A DNA stretch of 64,000 bases from Chondrus crispus (GCF_000350225.1 NW_005178667.1:1-64000), one strand, 5' to 3'. Shown: positions 28,131 to 38,809, numbered from the stretch's first letter. The notes: a model not told the origin generated them from the sequence alone. Program-made: numbers and translations.

Positions 28131-28523
28131 GAGATTGGCTTACATGCAAATTACAGATGCCTTTCGACGGCAAAAGCGGTTTCGGGGAGATATATGGTTT
28201 AGAGCTGCAGATTTGGTGCGCTAGGGTTCCCTTCTTGGCACTTGGTATGTGCCAATTGGCCCTTGCGCCCTCGAGACTCAAATATCTGCACCAACAGGTC
28301 GCCCGGGTACCTCGACATCACCGCCAGCTCAACTAGCGCCGCCTCCACCGCATCCGCACCTTTTCCCTGCCGCCTCCAAAAAATTGCTACACTCTTCTGC
28401 GTAGCCTCCAAAAATCTGTCGAGCTCACTCCCTTCCTTTTTTAACTGTAGCCTACTACACCCCGCACTCCCCCCTAACGCACCCTTTACCATTTGCTTGT
28501 GCATCATCTTGCTCTCCCCAGGT

Positions 28524-28590
28524 CCCGTCCCGCCCCATCCTGTCCTGCCCCATCCTGTCCTGCCCCATCCTGTCCTGCCCCACCGCGCCT
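28524..28590. repeat. 15-bp tandem repeat in the HAT-protein leader
   Basis: Three consecutive units of about 15 bp (CCCCATCCTGTCCTG) just upstream of ATG 28602, part of its C/T-rich leader. Confidence 0.7.
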
Positions 28591-28601
28591 CGTCCCCCAC
28601 C

Positions 28602-30245
28602 ATGTCCGCCTTCGTCCCCAACCCGATCCTCTCGCGCCCCATCTCATCCCGCTCTTCCTTCGCGCCCCCCTTCGTGAACCCCCTACACCCTTCGAGACCA
28701 GCTTCTACCGCCCGCATGCGAGTTGCTCTTCCAGCCGAGCTTGACACCTATTCCCGTTCCCCCACTCCGATCATCCGCCTCGATTCCCTCCCGACCACGC
28801 TCTCCTCGCCCCCGGTCCGCGCCGCCGCTCCGTCATTGTCTGCTCCGCCCACACGTCGTCAGCACATACCCACTCGCCCAGAGCCTCTATCAGCCGCCCG
28901 TGCACTCCTATCCGCTGGCGATTATGATGGAGCCCGCGCGCTGTTCGAATCCCTCATCTCCAATGGCTCCACAGGCGACGAGGATGATGACGCCGCCATC
29001 ATGAGGTCCTGGGCCTTCATGGAGGCATTGCACGGTGACGAACAGAAAGCGAGAGAGCTCTTCGCCAGGGCTATTCACGTCGCCCGGTCGCCGCACATCG
29101 AGGCCGCTGCCTGGAACGCCTGGGCACTCATGGAGCAGCGCAAGGGCAACATTGCTACTGCCCGCAAGTGCTTTGTCAACGGCCTCAAGGTTGATCCCAG
29201 CCACGCCCCTCTCTGCCAGGCTTTTGCTATCTTTGAATCCAAGTATGGGTTGAAGAGACGCGCGAGGGAGTTGTTCTCCCGAGGAGCCCAATTCAACAAG
29301 ACTAATCATCGCACCTGGATCGCTTGGGCCAACTTCGAGGCTAATGAGGATAATTTCACAAAGGCTACATTGCTTTTCAAGGCTGCTCTTTCCAATGCTG
29401 ACGGAGATGACTGTGTTACTGCCATTTTGGCCTGGGCTAGATTTGAGGAACGGCAGAAGCACTTCGAAAAGGCGAGAGAGCTCTTCCAGCAGGGGCTGAC
29501 CCGGTACGGCCAAAACTGCGCCAAGATTCTTCACGCATGGGGTAACATGGAGAGTCACGCTGGGAACTACGTCAGATCAAAGGAGCTCTTCATCTCCACG
29601 TTAGAATGCCCCGGTATGACTGGCGTAGATGCGGCCCCGACATACCAAGCTTGGGCGCTTGCCGAGAAGAGAGCTGGGAACATTGGAAGCGCAAGGAAGC
29701 TGTTTGCGAGGGGAGCCGAAGCGAACCCCAAACATGCATATATATGGCAGGCCTGGGGGATCATGGAACAACGGTGTAAGAAGTTTGTGCAAGCGAGAAA
29801 GCATTTTCAAAAGGGCGTCGAAGCCGATCCATCTTCGGCACCCACATGGAATGCATGGGCCAGGATGGAGGCACAACAGGGACATTTTGATGAAGCTAGA
29901 CGGTTGTACAAAAAGGCTACAGAAGCTAACGCCAGTCATGCTCAGAGCTGGCAAGCATGGGCTGTGTTGGAGGGCAAACAAGGTAAGCGGGACTGTGCAC
30001 GGAAACTGTTTCAGAAGGCACTATCTGCAGCTCCAATGTGCGCGCCAGCTTGGCAAGCATGGGCTTGCATGGAGGAAAGTGCTGGAAATTTTGAAGCCGC
30101 CAGGAATTTGTTTCAGAAGGGAGTGAACACTGATCCCTCACACATTGCGGTATGGCAAGCTTGGTGGCAAATGGAGCAACGGATCGGGACGTGGGACACG
30201 GGACCAGCTTGCAACCTGCAATCGCCAGGTTGCGAGCGAGAATAA
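28602..30245 (+). CDS. Plastid HAT-repeat RNA-binding protein (Mbb1/HCF107-like)
   Basis: The 547-aa protein starts at ATG 28602; the longer upstream frame is repetitive leader. Residues 1-80 are Ser/Pro/Arg-rich without acidic residues early, a plastid transit peptide in character. From about 95 there are roughly 12 half-a-TPR (HAT) units of about 35 residues with the signature W-x-A-W-(A)-x-(M/L)-E: AAWNAWALMEQRKGNIATAR, IWQAWGIMEQRCKKFVQARK, TWNAWARMEAQQGHFDEARR, SWQAWAVLEGKQGKRDCARK, AWQAWACMEESAGNFEAARN. Chlamydomonas Mbb1 and Arabidopsis HCF107 have this build; they bind the 5' region of psbB/psbH plastid mRNA and protect it. The last repeat is cut (WWQMEQRIGTWDTGPACN, then 10 residues), so a missed 3' exon is possible. 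Confidence 0.85.
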   Translation: MSAFVPNPILSRPISSRSSFAPPFVNPLHPSRPASTARMRVALPAELDTYSRSPTPIIRLDSLPTTLSSPPVRAAAPSLSAPPTRRQHIPTRPEPLSAARALLSAGDYDGARALFESLISNGSTGDEDDDAAIMRSWAFMEALHGDEQKARELFARAIHVARSPHIEAAAWNAWALMEQRKGNIATARKCFVNGLKVDPSHAPLCQAFAIFESKYGLKRRARELFSRGAQFNKTNHRTWIAWANFEANEDNFTKATLLFKAALSNADGDDCVTAILAWARFEERQKHFEKARELFQQGLTRYGQNCAKILHAWGNMESHAGNYVRSKELFISTLECPGMTGVDAAPTYQAWALAEKRAGNIGSARKLFARGAEANPKHAYIWQAWGIMEQRCKKFVQARKHFQKGVEADPSSAPTWNAWARMEAQQGHFDEARRLYKKATEANASHAQSWQAWAVLEGKQGKRDCARKLFQKALSAAPMCAPAWQAWACMEESAGNFEAARNLFQKGVNTDPSHIAVWQAWWQMEQRIGTWDTGPACNLQSPGCERE

Positions 30246-31865
30246 GAATTACGGTCAAAGTGCGAGTGATTGCTACTGGAGAGGAGGTGAAAGGGTCCGG
30301 GGCATGGCGGTTGTTTTTGTGTAGACGGGCCCACATATTTTCTTCGGAGTTAGAATATTTTTTTGCATGCCGATGAGGAGCGCTGCTAGTGAAATTTAGC
30401 ATCCTCAGTTGGCTACCCCAGAGCTCGACAAGATTGAGTAAACAGTAATTTACATACTATTTCCACGAAAGTCAACCAGCATCATGCGGTTCGTTGCCTC
30501 ACGAGCCATTTCTGATCAAAACCTTGGGCCATCGTGCGTCGTCAATTTATGTTGCCTCCACCTTCCACTCTCTCTGGGATGTATCCTGCAGGCTTTGCTT
30601 CGTCGCAAGCAGGGCGCTTCACTCATGTCCGAAGAGAACGTGATCCTTAGATACACGTACTAGGGCGAAGACTATTGCAGAGTGCCACATGCTTGCTTGG
30701 ATATTTCACCTAGAATGGATAAGGCATTTGCGTTTGCACTTCCCATAGGGGTATATGGCTGACGTAGCCAGTAGTATTGAAACATGCTCTCTTTCCTGCG
30801 CCGATTCTCTGCTAGCTTTATGTCACGTGATAAGCGATATAATGTCTTGACATACATTTGTCTGAAACGAGAGATATTGAAGACAAATGTCTTCGTTTCA
30901 GACTGTTGGACCGAGATCATCAGTAGGAACGGCGTTCAAAGCCTGGCACGGAACGCAGTCGAGGCTAATGCTTGTCGCCTGGTTTCAAAGAGTGTGGAAC
31001 AGCAGCAATACAGTATTTTCACATGAAAATTGCCCTGGAATTTACATGCTTTTGCCCCACTCTTCTCATATCGCACCTACCCTTGGTACTTGACACAGCC
31101 TTCGTGCTTGAGCCTCCGTTTCCTGACTGGCAAGGAGAGCGTTGGCAGATTGTCTGCCCTGGGCTAAGAAGACTCCGTACAAAGACTCGTCTTGGGTATG
31201 CGAGATCTTACATGCATGGTCTGAGCATGTTTGACTTGCGCGTTGAGACTCTGTCCAGCCACTGGGACCGATGCGAATGGCAATAGCTGTCTGCCAGCGC
31301 ATGTATTTCAATTATAGTTTCAATCTATTCCCACGACTTGACACGGATGTCCGTCATGCTAGCACTACAAGTACCTTCGGGCCCGTGACCCCATCTCCAT
31401 TTAGGGAGTATTTGAGGCGTAGATAAACCCGTTTCATATCTGAGGAGTCACGCATGCTGGAGAGACCTTGAATATCCTTGAAATTCTAGGAGACCGAATG
31501 CATGTCCAGCAGTACCAGTGATGGGGACCGCTCAAGATGTAACGACAAAAGCAACGGGTCAGTTGAAATCTACTGGCTTCCACTCAACGCTGATCGCTCT
31601 AGGTCCCTTAACGCTACAAAAAGCAGCACATCCTTTCTGTGCGAGGGGCTCGAAAAAAAATTACTGAGAACGGTGCAAAAGGGCAAGTGCCAAAAAGTTG
31701 CTGAGAAAAGTTGTGATGAAGAGAATGAGATGCGGAATATACGCGTGCGGCGCACTCTCTCACACACCGTACACCCGGCCTAGTGGTTGGTTGTTCTACA
31801 CTCTGAGCAGCATGACTCGTCAGCATGGCTATACAATATAACAAAAAAAAGAACATTTTTCGTCG
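30246..31865. other. Long intergenic region before the retrotransposon
   Basis: No gene recognised. It holds interlocking inverted repeats at 30854-30903. A 93-codon frame at 31502-31783 is Ser/Lys-rich and featureless. Confidence 0.4.
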
Positions 31866-31870
31866 CCTGC

Positions 31871-32184
31871 TGTGGGAATTGTCCCAGGAAAAGTTTGAAG
31901 GAAATAGTTTAAACAGTTTATTAATGTCTAGAAGAACCTACGACCGGCTCTTCAAACCCAACCGAACCTCCGGGCAATCGGAGCGCTGTTCGTGAAGGAT
32001 TCTGCGTAGACACGTCTGTTCAAATCTGCCTCCGGGCAGACCCACGCGCTAGTCGCATGGGATTGTTCGTTATATACTAATTTACTGTAACCCTAAACAC
32101 GGCAAGTTCTTTCCTCACCCCGTGACCCATTCACGTGGTGAGGTATATCGCCATATGACAGACATTATGATAGAAACTTTCACA
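31871..32184 (-). repeat. 3' LTR
   Basis: 314 bp, TG...CA ends, near-identical to 38810-39123. The gag-pol stop codon TGA is formed by its first minus-strand bases TGTGA. Short hairpins such as CTGCC/GGCAG lie inside. Confidence 0.96.
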
Positions 32185-35100
32185 CTGCCATTTTTCCAGA
32201 AGTAGAACTTGCCGGAGTCCTGACAATCCATTTTCGGACAGTATTGTGGTCGTAACCCGTATCTAGGAGCTTTTCCAAGGCTTCGTTGGGATGTTCTTTT
32301 GTCAAACCATCGGCTACGTTGTTTTCGGAGGAGACAAGCCCGACATGAGATATTTCTTCTCGGTTATAGCATTGTCTCGAGGATGCTATGTCAATCATCA
32401 GCCTTTTCTCTGTCGTTGAAGAACCCTTGGTGATGACGTCGAACATTTGTAGCGAATCCGTGAACATATGAAGTGGGATTCTCTTCTTGAATATCATTTG
32501 AAGGTCATGTCGTAATATGTACGCTCTGTCGAATCCGTCGGCAAAAGCGTACACCTCTCCACCAAGAATGGATCTGACTACTCGCTTAGACTTTCTGCTT
32601 GAGTAATCCAGAACATGTGACCGGTTTGTTTTATCGCAAAGGAGAATGATGAACCCAAGCTGTGAGGACAAATCGTCATTTCCGGCGAAGGAAGCGTCTG
32701 TGTATACTCTCAGATGTAGCGTGGACTTGTTCAGTGGGGCATATTTAAGGCATCTCTCCGGCATCTTTTGGAGACGTTTGATCGTACTGTTGAAGGCCTT
32801 GATCTTTTCCACTCCGAAAGTACTAGGTGTAACCTGTGCAGCTTTGTTGATAGCACATAATGCGTCAGGTCTCGTGTAACCAACCCAAGCCAGTGTGGCG
32901 CGGTAGGATCTGAAGCGTTCAAATGATGCATCCAGCGGCAGTGGCTTTAGTCTTCCAATATAGGCCTTCTGTGATATTGTAAAATGGCTGCTTCGCTCTG
33001 TTGAGATATTTGTTCCGAAGAAGTCAAATTTGTCCCATTCTCGTGGCCTCGATTCAAATTTGTGGAGAGTTAACTTCGTAAGTTCCTGCATTACCTCATT
33101 TCCTGCTAAGCATCCGTCATCGACACACATACCCAAGAGTCCGTCCACATCCTCGTTGTTACGTTTGATGTACAAAGACGGATCTCCTAGCAGAGGCACT
33201 AGGCCAAGATCATCTTTGGCGTGATGGTCGACGGTGACCCCCCAGTAGTCGCCCGCGTCCGTCATACCGTAGATTGGCCTGAGAAGTTCTAGAATGTCTT
33301 CCTCGGTGATTCCAAAGTGCTCCATGTCCTTCCTTTTGGGGAGTAGAAATACCTTACGGGTGAGTTTTTCCTCACTTTGCAGGTATGCCTGCGTTATATC
33401 GTGTGAGAAGATGCTAAATGCTTTGATCGCCGCCACAAAGATTATTATTCTCGTCGAACTTTGTCGCAAGTTCGTAATGTTGTGGACCATGTACGATTTG
33501 TCTTTGTCCCGGTGATCCTGTGCTACGTAACGGGCTTTAGAAAGCTCATTATCCGTGCCTGCATTCTTAAGAGCCAGCACAAAACGTCCTCCCAAAATAT
33601 TTGGGTTAGAAGGAAGAAATTCCTTGGGTACAATCTTCCATGTGTTCCTTTTCTCAAGACCGAGAACTTCTGTTCTCATGGCTTTGGCGAATTCACCAGA
33701 TTTTGCTCTTACATCCCCTTGTTCGATGATTTGGGTCATAAGAATGTGGGAGTTGGTTGTTGTGTCAATCGGTGCAGCGAGTTCCAAAGAAGGGAAGGGA
33801 CCTCTCAAAGGTCCCGGTTTCCATGAAGGAGTTCCAGGGTTCGCACGGATTCTGCTCAGTATTGATTCTAAATCGTTCAGCACGTCGCCTTGAGGTACTG
33901 TTGTAGGTTCCATGTGCAACTCTGTGGGCCCCGGCACAGCTTCATTCTTTGGTTCACGAGTGGATAGAATGGGTACGAAGGATGCGGGAGTGTTGTACAC
34001 TTTCACTTTGTCGATAGACACTTGCTTGTTAGTTCCGTTCAGATCAATAAAAACACTCTTATCCTTTACCTCCACGACCGTGTACGGACCAACCCACTTG
34101 TTCTCAGGCTTCTCCCTGAACACCAGGACGCGGGAGCCGATTGGTATATCCGTAAGTGCAGCAGCCGGGACATTCATGCGCAAAGCCCTGGTGACTCTTT
34201 CTTTTGCGATGACTTTGGTCATTTCTTTCCTAGCCAATGCCATAGCCTTCATTCGATCCACCTGAGCCGGAAGGTCGGTAGGGGTCACTGGAATCCGCGG
34301 CATGGCCCCGAAAACGAGGAGAGTGGGGACCAGGCCGTGATACCCAGCTGTATCGTTCATGGCCTTGACGGAGAGTGCAAGAATGTGGTCATTCTCGAGT
34401 TGCGGGAATTGCTGCCGTGTCTTGCGGTAGATACCTCTCAAAAAGGAGTGATACCGCTCACCAACGCCCAATGCGTTGTGGCTCTGTACACCGGAAGGGT
34501 GGTGTGTGATCCCGGCTAGATTGACTAGGTTGAGCCATCTATTTGACGTAAATTGGGGTCCCTGATCGGTTGCCATTATGTCTGGGAACCCAATATATAT
34601 ACAGACCCATATGCGCATGAAAGTGTTCCAAGTGTCATCAGCAGTTTCCTTGGGAAGGAATGAGGCCGCAGAAAACTTTGTGTCTTTGTCTACCACGTGC
34701 AGGACTGCGGCATTGTCGAGGTACATGAGGTCCAGGCATACGGTCTTATTGAAAACCACTTCTCCGTCTGGGAGTGCGACCCGGAATCGATGTGGGGCAT
34801 GTGACAGTCTTTGACAAAGGTCACACGCTGCAGTGATGCGCTTCAGGTCGTTCAGAACCTGAGGGGAGGTTTTCCCGGGGTCCGACCTTTTCATGACAGC
34901 GTAGAGCCTTTCAGAATCTGGGTGGTGAAAGTGCTTGTGTACTTTCATCAATTCGGTTTCGGTAAAGAGAATTTGTGGACCCCACTCGTAGTACAGGTGC
35001 CCCAGTTTCTTCTTTAGTGGGACAGTCCACCCCTGGAGTCTTGATGAGAGAACACACTTATCTGTGTCAATTACCATTCTATACCGTTCCATGTAATCGA

Positions 35101-37009
35101 GGCCGAGAAGGAATGGTACGTTGGTATCAACCACATCCACAGAGAGGGGGAGGAAATGGGTTGGGCTGACTGGTACTCGAATGTCCAAAATCCCAAGACC
35201 AGGATGTTTATGAGTCCCGAAGCTGAACACGTTCCTTGTCTTGCAGTCAGAGGGTTGGAAAGGGATGTCGAATAAGCTGCAGTACGCTTTTGCTTGTGCA
35301 GCTCCTATCACCGACTTCTGAGCGGCAGAATCAATGCAGACGCCCTGGAAGAGGTCCAGCGATGGTATGCTGCAAGTCTTTCTAGTGACGTAGACATGAG
35401 TTGTGTGTTCGTCCGGGTATGAGGGGGTCCCCTCATCCTCGGACTCGACTTCCGGTACTGGGCTTTCTTGTCCAAGGATACTCTCGAATATGCTTACGTC
35501 GTTACACTCGATTTCTTCGTCAGGATCATCAGTTCGTGTGCAGTCCAGTTGTTGGCATAGATCTGCTAGAACGTGATGCACCGCAATGGTTTTTGTGTTT
35601 GCCTTCTTCGAGTAGTAATCCATCTTCCGTGCGGCTGCTCGAGATGTATTCAACGGCAGAGTACAGTCCTTTACAAGATGGTTGCCGCCACAATTGAAGC
35701 ATCCAGAAACTGAGAGGGGGTCGAACTGTCCCGTCCGGGCAGGCTTTGCTTCTGTCCCTCTGGGGATTGAAGATGGTTTGTATGACTTCCGAGCCTTACC
35801 GAGATGAGAAGGAGCCGTACCGTGATAGTAACGGCCTTGCCCGGCGTACATGATCCTTGCAGAATCATCTTCAGGGAGTGTTCCTCGCCCTAGTTGAGCA
35901 CGGTCTCGTAGCATGGCCAGCTTAGATTCTTTGTGCAACTGAAGAGCTGCTTCTAGCTCTGCATAAAGCTGCTGGAATGTCAGTTGGTGTGTTGCGACTC
36001 TACTCAATGGTTTGTTTGACCAAGGAGTCCCGACGACAGCGTTCCGCAGGAATTCCACCTTGTGTGCGTCCCCCTGGTGACATCTCGGGGCCTGCCTTGA
36101 AAGCTTTATGATAGATTTGTACACTTTCGCAAGGGCATCAGACATTTCGGTACCCTGGGAGGCAAAAGAAGTTACACGAAGGGAGCCTAAGTAGTTCTTG
36201 ACCCTACTCTGTCGCACTGCAGAGTTGTATTCGCTTTCTAGCATTTGAATGGCCTGTTGGAAAGTGGTGGCATATCCATCTACCTTATCCAGGTAGTATC
36301 TTTTTGCGTCACCCTGTAGCAGGTTATGAAGATACTGCAGTTTCTGGGAAGGGGATAGGGAGTAGTCACGACAAAGCTGCATATAGTCGTCGACGTACTC
36401 CATCCAAGAGTCACCTAAGTCTCCAGAAAACTTTTTGTCCCTGTCCTTAAGCCTCATAGCTACATTATGTGCAACTTTTTCTGCTGAGGTGTTGTTTGTG
36501 GAGGTCGGTGTTGTCACCTGAGAAGCTGGCTGCGTTTCTTCTCTCCTGTTTGAGCGTGAAGCAGTTGATCGAGGTCGGCGACCAGCAGCGACGATTTCAC
36601 GCGCGATCTCAATCGCTGCTTGTGTGTCTTCGGCCTCTTCGTAAAGGCCGTGCGCCAAAGTCATGACGACCCTGTGAGACGAGTGCTGTTGCAAATTTCC
36701 ACCTCGACAATCAAGGAAGTTCCGAAGTTCTATTAGAACTGCAGGGATGTCGCAAATCTCCTGTCGGAAAAGTGAGGCGGGTGGGAACATATCGGCGATG
36801 GCCCGTTTCAATTGAAGACCTGTGAGTTCTGGGTTCCCTTCAAGAAATCGGATTGAAGATATGAACCCCTTCTGAGGACTAGTAAGAGCACCCAATGTCT
36901 CACTTGAAATACCCTTCATAAAGGTATGCTGGGGTTCGGCAGGAGCGGGAGTTGAAGGTTGGCCGCTTTCGGATCTCCCTGCTCCATCGTTGGAGGGGGA
37001 AGGCGGCAT
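32180..37009 (-). CDS. Copia gag-pol polyprotein, single intact frame
   Basis: The 1609-aa protein starts at ATG 37009. Gag region (about 180-400) has a capsid-like MEYVDDYMQLCRDYSLSPSQ. A zinc knuckle C-x2-C-x3-H-x4-C (CFNCGGNHLVKDC) lies near 437. A retropepsin-like site IDSAAQ near 556 has DSA instead of DSG/DTG. The integrase HHCC segment (HKHFHHPDSERLY, then CDLCQR) starts near 686, with DDE residues in CLDLMYLD (about 758), ATDQGPQ (about 811) and GVGERYH (about 848). Reverse transcriptase has DITQAYLQ and MCVDDG (about 1294, Cys in place of the usual Tyr of YVDD). RNase H begins at YTDASFAGND (about 1436) and ends near VADGLTKEHP. Gag and pol are in one frame with no stop or frameshift between them. 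Confidence 0.95.
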   Translation of the reverse strand: MPPSPSNDGAGRSESGQPSTPAPAEPQHTFMKGISSETLGALTSPQKGFISSIRFLEGNPELTGLQLKRAIADMFPPASLFRQEICDIPAVLIELRNFLDCRGGNLQQHSSHRVVMTLAHGLYEEAEDTQAAIEIAREIVAAGRRPRSTASRSNRREETQPASQVTTPTSTNNTSAEKVAHNVAMRLKDRDKKFSGDLGDSWMEYVDDYMQLCRDYSLSPSQKLQYLHNLLQGDAKRYYLDKVDGYATTFQQAIQMLESEYNSAVRQSRVKNYLGSLRVTSFASQGTEMSDALAKVYKSIIKLSRQAPRCHQGDAHKVEFLRNAVVGTPWSNKPLSRVATHQLTFQQLYAELEAALQLHKESKLAMLRDRAQLGRGTLPEDDSARIMYAGQGRYYHGTAPSHLGKARKSYKPSSIPRGTEAKPARTGQFDPLSVSGCFNCGGNHLVKDCTLPLNTSRAAARKMDYYSKKANTKTIAVHHVLADLCQQLDCTRTDDPDEEIECNDVSIFESILGQESPVPEVESEDEGTPSYPDEHTTHVYVTRKTCSIPSLDLFQGVCIDSAAQKSVIGAAQAKAYCSLFDIPFQPSDCKTRNVFSFGTHKHPGLGILDIRVPVSPTHFLPLSVDVVDTNVPFLLGLDYMERYRMVIDTDKCVLSSRLQGWTVPLKKKLGHLYYEWGPQILFTETELMKVHKHFHHPDSERLYAVMKRSDPGKTSPQVLNDLKRITAACDLCQRLSHAPHRFRVALPDGEVVFNKTVCLDLMYLDNAAVLHVVDKDTKFSAASFLPKETADDTWNTFMRIWVCIYIGFPDIMATDQGPQFTSNRWLNLVNLAGITHHPSGVQSHNALGVGERYHSFLRGIYRKTRQQFPQLENDHILALSVKAMNDTAGYHGLVPTLLVFGAMPRIPVTPTDLPAQVDRMKAMALARKEMTKVIAKERVTRALRMNVPAAALTDIPIGSRVLVFREKPENKWVGPYTVVEVKDKSVFIDLNGTNKQVSIDKVKVYNTPASFVPILSTREPKNEAVPGPTELHMEPTTVPQGDVLNDLESILSRIRANPGTPSWKPGPLRGPFPSLELAAPIDTTTNSHILMTQIIEQGDVRAKSGEFAKAMRTEVLGLEKRNTWKIVPKEFLPSNPNILGGRFVLALKNAGTDNELSKARYVAQDHRDKDKSYMVHNITNLRQSSTRIIIFVAAIKAFSIFSHDITQAYLQSEEKLTRKVFLLPKRKDMEHFGITEEDILELLRPIYGMTDAGDYWGVTVDHHAKDDLGLVPLLGDPSLYIKRNNEDVDGLLGMCVDDGCLAGNEVMQELTKLTLHKFESRPREWDKFDFFGTNISTERSSHFTISQKAYIGRLKPLPLDASFERFRSYRATLAWVGYTRPDALCAINKAAQVTPSTFGVEKIKAFNSTIKRLQKMPERCLKYAPLNKSTLHLRVYTDASFAGNDDLSSQLGFIILLCDKTNRSHVLDYSSRKSKRVVRSILGGEVYAFADGFDRAYILRHDLQMIFKKRIPLHMFTDSLQMFDVITKGSSTTEKRLMIDIASSRQCYNREEISHVGLVSSENNVADGLTKEHPNEALEKLLDTGYDHNTVRKWIVRTPASSTSGKMAV

Positions 37010-37110
37010 CTCGGGGAGCAGGAGGCGACTGGGGAAGATTTGGGTAGTGTATTCTTGACGAACAAGAGCTGATTGGGCAGTAACTTGAGCTGAACACGGT
37101 TGACCTTGTT

Positions 37111-37185
37111 AGGGTCCGACCCTCGGCGCCCGCTGCTCTAGCGGGTAGAAGAGGTCCGACCTCTGGCGCCCGTAGACTGTACGGG
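37111..37185 (-). repeat. Duplicated two-hairpin module with compensatory changes
   Basis: Hairpins in order: AGGGT-CCG-ACCCT (37111-37123), CCCGCT-GCTCT-AGCGGG (37129-37145), AGAGGT-CCG-ACCTCT (37150-37164), CCCGTA-GACTG-TACGGG (37169-37185). Modules 1+2 and 3+4 are direct repeats about 39 nt apart. Stem bases change in pairs (CT/AG to TA/TA) while the CCG loop and the GGCG linker are kept, as for a selected RNA structure. It lies 100-180 nt before gag. Confidence 0.85.
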
Positions 37186-38527
37186 TCAGGGAACGTCTTC
37201 AGCTATCTACCTGCTCCTGCGTTCACGGAGTAGGCGCTTTCAGATTCCTACGAGACTTCCACAGCAGCCAGTACACAGGCTTTAAGGCTGTCTGGTCTCT
37301 TGCGAGAAGCAAGCTCGACGGTTAGTTCGTCAGTTCTGTCTTTTACCTACTCAGTGCACAACACCCCAGAGGATTGCCACGCCCGGAAACACCAGACCAC
37401 AGAGGGTGGACACCGTTATCCGCCCTAAAAAGGACCGGTGGGGTTCCCTGCCGGAGAGGTTCACCTTCCAGCTCGAGTTGCCAGCGTCGCGTCACCGGGT
37501 ATTTATTCCGGGTCAACCGCTCTCGAGCAAAGTTAAATCAGAACCGATTCCCTAACCTCCACAAACCTCGACAACAGTCCTTCAGTCCCTTTCGTAGCAG
37601 TCTCAGTACCCAAACCCTGTGAATCGGCCGGGAACCTAGTAGTCCAACACGACAACGGTTGGTGTGTAGCACGGCCACAGCAGTCGTTGGCTGCGGTAGT
37701 AGCGGCGGCGGCACGACGGCGAGGTAGCAGCGGCGTGCCTCGGGGGCGCAACGGAGGCGCAAGCCAGGCACAAGCAAGACCCGTTTGCAGCGGCGCAGGA
37801 CCTGGGAAGCAGCAGCGGCGGCGGGTGGCGGCGAGCGAGTGGCAGCGAGGCGGCGGCGCACCAACGAGAGCTGTGTGCGACGGGGCGGCGGCTTGCAAAT
37901 CTCAGCACTGTTCGTGCGGGGCGGCGAAGTGGCAGCGTAGGACCGGCAGCAGCGAGAGGAGTGCGCGGAGGCACGGCGGCTCGCTGAGTAGCAGCGGCAG
38001 ACGCGCGCCGTCGCAGTGGCGGCGTACAGTTTGTCGCAGCGGCGACGTAGAACCGACAGCAGGAAGAGCCTTGCTCAGCGGCACATTGGGTTGGGAGTGG
38101 CTGTGGCGGCGGCGGAATAGCGGCGCAGAAACGGCGTATGGCCGGCAGCGGCGAGAGGCGTGCGCGGCGGCTCGGTGGCTTGAGAGTAGCGGCGGCGTAG
38201 GCCAGGCAGCAGCCGGAGCGCCGGGCGCGGCGCGGCGGAGGGGCTGCGGCGGCGCAGCCCGTACAGAAGTGGACGGCGGGGCGCAGCGGCGGCGCAGGAC
38301 AGACAGCGGCGGGTGGCGGCGGCGCAGCGGCAGGGCTACGGCGAGAAGCGGCGGGCGGCGGCGTGGTGACGAGGCAGCGACGGCGTAGACCAGCTAATAG
38401 CCGGGGTGGGGGGCGTGGCGCAGCGGCGGGGGGTGCAGCGGCGGCGCAGCCCGGTCAGCAGGGGAGCGGCGGGGCGCAACGGCAGCGCAGGCTAGACAAC
38501 GGCGGGAACGGCGGGTGAGGAAGCGTT

Positions 38528-38670
38528 GAGCGAGCAGCGACAAAGGCAGCACCGAGCGAGCAGCGACAAACGTAGCAACGAGCGAGCAGCGGCGAGGGCA
38601 CTGGCGAGCGAGCGGCGACAAAGGCAGCGGCGGGCGAGCGGCAGCAAAAGCAACCAGCGAGCGGCGAGGT
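38528..38670. repeat. 26-bp tandem repeat in the element leader
   Basis: Units begin GAGCGAGCAGCG at 38528, 38554 and 38580, with variants at 38606 and 38632 (period 26) and a sixth partial copy. Confidence 0.85.
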
Positions 38671-38809
38671 GAGCGGCGCGCGAGCAGGGAGGAACACACG
38701 CTGGAGGTCTGGAGATACGTGCGGTGCTCGAAAGAAATGGTGGCGGATCTTCGCTTGGCCAATAGAATTGTCGAGAAAAAAACGTAAGGGAAAAAACGCG
38801 ATTGATCAA

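Larger units (their letters stand above)
37010..38809 (-). other. Retrotransposon 5' leader with GC-rich low-complexity block
   Basis: It lies between the 5' LTR and the gag ATG. It contains a duplicated two-hairpin module at 37111-37185, a block of GCGGC-rich sequence at about 37690-38660, and a 26-bp tandem repeat at 38528-38670. The bases next to the 5' LTR (minus-strand TTGATCAATCGCG) should include the primer-binding site, but I could not match a tRNA. Arg/Ala/Gly-rich frames on the opposite strand are composition artefacts. Confidence 0.8.

Noticed and set aside
31502-31783. 93-codon frame before the retrotransposon
   Set aside because: Ser/Lys-rich without recognisable features; no C/T-rich leader.
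37687-38388. 233-codon plus-strand frame rich in Arg, Ala and Gly
   Set aside because: It arises from GCGGC-type low complexity in the retrotransposon leader, on the non-transcribed strand, with open frames in several phases.
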